Below, piece after piece: positions 3,940 through 7,567 of a stretch of DNA of 7,567 nt. A model generated the notes under the pieces. That model ran no database searches. It had not been told where the DNA came from and saw only the letters and a list, made by a program, of their open reading frames with translations. Position 1 is the stretch's first letter. Every line of letters begins with the position of its first letter. The stretch is from Candidatus Egerieousia excrementavium (lineage in GTDB: Bacteria; Bacteroidota; Bacteroidia; Bacteroidales; UBA932), in contig JADINB010000069.1 of the NCBI GenBank assembly GCA_017694275.1, positions 1 to 7,567 of the forward strand. Reading direction: 5' to 3'. Position numbers and translations under genes: made by a program.

Positions 3940-6177
3940 ATGAATATAATTAAAAAGAGCATCAAATTAGATGATGGCAGAGTAATCGAGATTGAAACCG
4001 GCAAACTGGCCAAGCAGGCAGACGGCTCGGTAGTGGTAAAAATGGGCAACACGATGTTGCTTGCGGCGGTAACATGCGCCAAAGATGCAAAGGAAGACGT
4101 GGATTTCATGCCTTTGCAGGTAGATTATAAGGAGAAGTTTGCGGCTGCAGGCCGTTTTCCGGGCGGCTTCATGAAGAGAGAGGGAAAGGCTACTGATGCG
4201 GAAATATTGGTGGCCAGGCTGATAGACCGGGCTTTAAGACCTCTTTTTCCAGAGGATTTCCACGCCGAGGTTTTTGTTACAGTCAATTTGATATCTGCAG
4301 ACAAGGAGACAATGCCTGATGCATTGGCCGGTCTGGCTGCATCTTCGGCACTTGCTGTAAGCGACATACCTTTCGGAGGCCCGATCTCAGAAGTAAGGGT
4401 GGCAAGGATTGACGGGAAATTCTGCATAAATCCTACCTTCTCCGAACTGGAAAAGGCGGATCTCGACATAATGGTTGCTGCCACTATCGACAATATCATG
4501 ATGGTTGAGGGTGAGATGAAAGAGGTCAGCGAAGCTGTCATGCTTGATGCCATAAAATTTGCCCATGAGGCTATAAAGGAGCAGTGCCGCGTGCAGCTTG
4601 CTCTCATGGAAGAGGCCGGCAAATGCGAGAAGAGAACCTATTGTCACGAGAAGAATGACGATGAACTGAAGGAGGCCTGCCACAAATATTGCTATGACAA
4701 ATGTTATGAAATAGCAAAGGGAGGCACATCAAAGCATGAGAGAACAGACGCTTTTGATGCATTGCAGCAGGAATTTCTCGAGACTCTTCCCGAGGAGGAG
4801 AGAGAAGAGAAGGCCTCTATGGTGGCACGCTACTTCCATGCTGTTGAAAAGGAGGCTATGCGCAACATGATATTGGATGAGGGCGTAAGGCTCGATGGCC
4901 GTACGACAACCCAGATCCGCCCCATTTGGTGCGAAGTTGATTATCTCCCCGGTGCACATGGTTCTGCTATCTTTACAAGAGGCGAAACACAGTCGCTTTC
5001 AACAGTGACACTGGGCACAAAACTGGATATGAAAGAGATGGACGAAGTTCTCGTACAGCGTACAGAGCCTTTCGTACTCCATTACAACTTCCCTCCCTTC
5101 TCTACCGGAGAGGCAAAGGCGCAAAGAGGAGTGGGCCGCAGGGAGATAGGACACGGCAATCTGGCTTACAGGGCCCTCAAGCCCATGGTTCCGGTGGGAG
5201 AGGAGAATCCGTATGCGGTAAGAGTTGTTTCAGATATTCTGGAGTCCAACGGTTCGTCATCCATGGCTACCGTATGTGCAGGCACGCTTGCCCTTATGGA
5301 TTCCGGCATAAAGCTGAAAAAGCCTGTTGCAGGTATAGCTATGGGTCTTATTTCAGACTCGAAGAGCGGAAAGTATGCGATTCTTTCAGATATTCTGGGA
5401 GATGAAGACCACCTTGGAGACATGGACTTTAAAGTTGCAGGTACAAAAGACGGCATTACTGCAACTCAAATGGATATAAAGGTAGACGGCCTTTCATACG
5501 ATGTGCTCGAAAAGGCTCTTGAGCAGGCCCGTCAGGGCAGGATGCACATTATGGGCGAGATGATGAAGTGTATCAGCGAGCCTCGTGCAGACCTCAAGCC
5601 TCATGCACCCCGTATAGTACAGATAACCGTTCCAGGTGAATTCATAGGAGCTATCATAGGCAAAGGCGGCGAGGTTATCCAAAATATACAGAAAACCACA
5701 GGTACTACCATTACCATTACTGAAGATGCCCAGAAAGAGGTTGGAATAGTCGATATTTTCGGTACTGACAAAGAGAGCATGGACAAGGCACTCGATTGGA
5801 TTAAAGGAATTGTCGCAGTTCCCGAGGTAGGACAGGTCTATACCGGAAAGGTAGTGTCGATTCTTGAATTCGGTGCTTTTGTAGAGATTCTTCCGGGCAA
5901 GGAGGGGCTGTTGCACATTTCTGAAATTGACTGGAAGAAACTGGACAAGGTGGAGGATGTTCTCCATGTAGGCGACGAGGTTGAGGTCAAACTGCTGGAG
6001 ATAGATCCCAAGACAGGCAAGATGAGGCTTTCGAGAAAGGCTCTCATAGAGAAGCCTGAGGGTTATGTCGAGCCCGTCCGCAGACCGCGTCCGGAGGGTA
6101 ACGGCGAGCGCAGGAAACCGTTTAACAAAAACGGCAAGGGCGGAAACAACAGAGAGAAAAAAGAGAAAGGCGAATAA
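3940..6177 (+). CDS. pnp: Polynucleotide phosphorylase (polyribonucleotide nucleotidyltransferase)
   Basis: Phosphorolytic 3'-5' exoribonuclease of RNA decay, acting as a trimer in the cytoplasm. I chose ATG 3940 (745 residues, MNIIKKSIKL) over the in-frame TTG at 3928 because homologues begin about here. Domains: RNase PH-like 1 at about 5-145, with the usual KLAKQADGSV and FMPLQVDYKEKFAA motifs; a helical linker at about 150-310; RNase PH-like 2 at about 315-550; KH at about 557-620 (GKGG loop, 574-577); S1 at about 628-700; then a basic, Gly/Asn-rich tail. Active-site residues are intact: ESNGSSS phosphate loop (Ser439-441), and Asp490, Asp496 and Lys498 in LGDEDHLGDMDFK, equivalent to E. 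coli Asp486, Asp492 and Lys494. The linker holds an unusual Cys/His group (Cys229, 235, 247, 251, 255; His236, 248). It has its own promoter candidate after the rpsO terminator and a structured leader of about 115 nt; E. coli pnp is autoregulated through its leader, and whether this one is remains unknown. The tail may bind RNA. Confidence 0.97.
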   Translation: MNIIKKSIKLDDGRVIEIETGKLAKQADGSVVVKMGNTMLLAAVTCAKDAKEDVDFMPLQVDYKEKFAAAGRFPGGFMKREGKATDAEILVARLIDRALRPLFPEDFHAEVFVTVNLISADKETMPDALAGLAASSALAVSDIPFGGPISEVRVARIDGKFCINPTFSELEKADLDIMVAATIDNIMMVEGEMKEVSEAVMLDAIKFAHEAIKEQCRVQLALMEEAGKCEKRTYCHEKNDDELKEACHKYCYDKCYEIAKGGTSKHERTDAFDALQQEFLETLPEEEREEKASMVARYFHAVEKEAMRNMILDEGVRLDGRTTTQIRPIWCEVDYLPGAHGSAIFTRGETQSLSTVTLGTKLDMKEMDEVLVQRTEPFVLHYNFPPFSTGEAKAQRGVGRREIGHGNLAYRALKPMVPVGEENPYAVRVVSDILESNGSSSMATVCAGTLALMDSGIKLKKPVAGIAMGLISDSKSGKYAILSDILGDEDHLGDMDFKVAGTKDGITATQMDIKVDGLSYDVLEKALEQARQGRMHIMGEMMKCISEPRADLKPHAPRIVQITVPGEFIGAIIGKGGEVIQNIQKTTGTTITITEDAQKEVGIVDIFGTDKESMDKALDWIKGIVAVPEVGQVYTGKVVSILEFGAFVEILPGKEGLLHISEIDWKKLDKVEDVLHVGDEVEVKLLEIDPKTGKMRLSRKALIEKPEGYVEPVRRPRPEGNGERRKPFNKNGKGGNNREKKEKGE

Positions 6178-6203
6178 GCCGTTTCTCTTTTTGGCAGATA
6201 CGA

Positions 6204-6237
6204 AAAAGCAGGTCTCATTTTGGTGTGACCTGCTTTT
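6204..6237. terminator. Bidirectional terminator between pnp and glyA
   Basis: AAAAGCAGGTC (6204-6214) pairs perfectly with GACCTGCTTTT (6227-6237); after one T-T mismatch the stem continues with CA/TG (6216-6217 with 6224-6225). The arms end in A/T runs, so the transcript from either side ends in a U-rich stretch: TTTTATT on the plus strand for pnp, and TTTTT on the minus strand for glyA. It occupies the middle of the 102-bp gap between the convergent genes. Confidence 0.85.
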
Positions 6238-6279
6238 ATTATAGGCTGTCTGAAGCCGGTTTTCAGAAACGGATTTCTG

Positions 6280-7560
6280 CTACCATGCATTCAGTGGACG
6301 TCCGCTCATGAGTTGGCGTACGGCACCTTTGACTTCATCGATTACTGCCGGATTATCGGTGTTGCTCAATACTTTGTCTATCAGTTCCACAATTGCAGGC
6401 ATCTCTTTTTCCGTAAGGCCGCGTGACGTTATGGCCGGACTTCCGACTCTTATGCCCGAAGTCTGGAATGGAGAGCGGCTGTCGAACGGTACCATGTTCT
6501 TGTTTACGGTAATGTCTGCCTGAACCAGAATCTTTTCTGCAGCCTTTCCTGTAAGCTCGGGGAACTTGGTCCTTAAATCTATGAGCATGACATGGTTGTC
6601 TGTACCTCCAGATACAACTTTATATCCTTTTGCAATAAAGGCTTCTGCCATGGCTGCCGCATTCTTCTTTACCTGAATCTGATATTCCTTGAATTCAGGC
6701 TGGAGGGCTTCGTAGAATGAAACCGCCTTTGCCGCAATGCAATGCTCGAGCGGGCCGCCCTGCACGCCGGGGAAAACACTGGAGTTGAGTATTGCAGACA
6801 TCTTCTTTATCTCTCCTTTTGGAGTCCTGATTCCGAACGGATTGTCGAAGTCCTTGCCCATAAGGATTATACCTCCTCTGGGGCCTCTCAGTGTCTTGTG
6901 AGTTGTAGATGTGACTATGTGTGCATATTTTACCGGATTGCTCAGCAGTCCTGCTGCAATAAGACCTGCTGGATGGGCCATGTCTACCATCATCAGGGCA
7001 CCGACCTTGTCTGCTATTTCACGCATCCTTTTCCAGTCCCACTCCCTTGAGTAGGCAGATGCACCTCCTATTATCAATTTTGGTTTGCATTCGAGAGCCT
7101 TTCTCTCCATTTCATCGTAGTCTATAAGCCCGGTCTGCTCGTTGAGCCCGTAAGCTACTGGATGATACAGAATGCCAGACATGTTTACCGGAGAGCCGTG
7201 AGTGAGGTGTCCTCCGTGGGAGAGGTCGAGCCCCATGAACGTGTCACCCGGTTTAAGGCATGCCATCATTACCGCCATGTTTGCCTGTGCACCTGAGTGT
7301 GGCTGGACGTTGGCGTATTCCGCATCAAAAAGTTTGCAAACTCTGTCGATTGCAAGTTGTTCTATCTGATCTATCACTTCGCATCCGCCATAGTAGCGTG
7401 CGCCAGGATAGCCCTCTGCATATTTGTTGGTGCATACGGAGCCAAGGGCGGCCAGTACGTTGTCGGAAACAAAATTTTCAGAAGCAATCAGTTCAATGCC
7501 GTGCAGCTGTCTGTTCGCTTCCTTTTTAATAAGTTCAGATATTTGGAGATCTTGTTTCAT
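6280..7560 (-). CDS. glyA: Serine hydroxymethyltransferase
   Basis: Pyridoxal-phosphate enzyme interconverting serine plus tetrahydrofolate with glycine plus 5,10-methylene-tetrahydrofolate, the main one-carbon supply; cytoplasmic. The protein is complete at 426 residues (E. coli GlyA has 417). Visible landmarks: IELIASENF at 22-30, NKYAEGYPG with Glu49, YYGGCE at 56-61, QPHSGAQAN at 86-94, HGGHLTHGSPVN at 115-126, VDMAHPAG with cofactor-binding Asp193 and His196, and the Schiff-base Lys222 in STTHKT. Near the end, SGIRVGSPAITSRG carries the conserved substrate-carboxylate Arg. Between GGIILM and LNSSVFPG there is an insertion of about 13 residues relative to E. coli (DFDNPFGIRTPKGE region, 237-250), which I recall from Bacteroides enzymes. 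The start ATG is 7 bp from the window edge, so the promoter is not visible. The gene converges on pnp, with a shared terminator between them. Confidence 0.98.
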   Translation of the reverse strand: MKQDLQISELIKKEANRQLHGIELIASENFVSDNVLAALGSVCTNKYAEGYPGARYYGGCEVIDQIEQLAIDRVCKLFDAEYANVQPHSGAQANMAVMMACLKPGDTFMGLDLSHGGHLTHGSPVNMSGILYHPVAYGLNEQTGLIDYDEMERKALECKPKLIIGGASAYSREWDWKRMREIADKVGALMMVDMAHPAGLIAAGLLSNPVKYAHIVTSTTHKTLRGPRGGIILMGKDFDNPFGIRTPKGEIKKMSAILNSSVFPGVQGGPLEHCIAAKAVSFYEALQPEFKEYQIQVKKNAAAMAEAFIAKGYKVVSGGTDNHVMLIDLRTKFPELTGKAAEKILVQADITVNKNMVPFDSRSPFQTSGIRVGSPAITSRGLTEKEMPAIVELIDKVLSNTDNPAVIDEVKGAVRQLMSGRPLNAW

Positions 7561-7567
7561 ATTTAAA

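Noticed and set aside
4125..4622. 165-residue open frame on the minus strand inside pnp
   Set aside because: It lies opposite a strongly conserved part of PNPase, is serine/alanine-rich as expected from the complementary reading, and shows no recognisable domain or start signal.
5494..5967. 157-residue open frame on the minus strand inside pnp
   Set aside because: It overlaps the KH and S1 coding region, which is clearly the real frame; no promoter element or family resemblance supports it.
6264..6279. CAGAAA-CGGA-TTTCTG inverted repeat next to the glyA stop codon
   Set aside because: Only 6 bp, AT-rich and without a T-tract in either direction; the stem at 6204-6237 is a much better terminator.
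7260..7566. Plus-strand open frames opposite the start of glyA
   Set aside because: They are the complement of conserved SHMT codons and their products resemble nothing I know.
1..7567. CRISPR array, insertion sequence, phage or defence genes, tRNA or rRNA
   Set aside because: I looked for direct-repeat ladders, terminal inverted repeats, transposase or integrase motifs and RNA-gene signatures and found none. The DUF45 protease can accompany restriction systems, but no such neighbour is present here.

Overview
The window comes from a member of the Bacteroidota, most likely Bacteroidales. Three things point there: the PNPase and serine hydroxymethyltransferase (SHMT) sequences, including an SHMT insertion I recall from Bacteroides; promoter-like elements of the Bacteroides type (TTG near -33, TAnnTTTG near -7) instead of -35/-10 boxes; and starts that mostly lack a clear Shine-Dalgarno sequence. 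It is a compact chromosomal segment of seven genes. I see no mobile element, CRISPR array, tRNA or rRNA.

Layout: (1) 17-2730, plus strand, a tight three-gene run: an NlpC/P60 lipoprotein with two SH3-like domains, a Tat-exported L-Ala-D/L-Glu epimerase, and a 91-residue helical protein of unknown function. Gaps are 33 and 35 bp. (2) 2731-3366, minus strand, a YgjP/DUF45-type zinc metalloprotease whose stop codon abuts the stop of the 91-residue gene. The plus-strand terminator hairpin lies inside the protease coding sequence. (3) 3474-3749, plus, rpsO (ribosomal protein S15), divergent from the protease with two promoter-like elements in a 107-bp gap, and ending in a strong terminator. (4) 3940-6177, plus, pnp (polynucleotide phosphorylase), with its own promoter candidate downstream of the rpsO terminator and a leader of roughly 115 nt. 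(5) 6280-7560, minus, glyA (SHMT), convergent with pnp across a probably bidirectional terminator; its promoter lies outside the window.

The genes form three functional blocks. The first two genes form a murein-peptide degradation pair: the peptidase should release L-Ala-D-Glu and the epimerase should convert it to L-Ala-L-Glu. Both carry export signals, so this chemistry appears to happen outside the cytoplasm. rpsO-pnp is the widespread ribosome/RNA-decay pairing, here apparently separated by a terminator and a second promoter. glyA is one-carbon/serine-glycine metabolism. The less ordinary points are the unknown third gene of the murein run, the terminator embedded in an opposing gene, a possible leaderless start for the protease, the structured pnp leader, and a cysteine/histidine cluster in PNPase. 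I do not see a clearly new multi-gene system.
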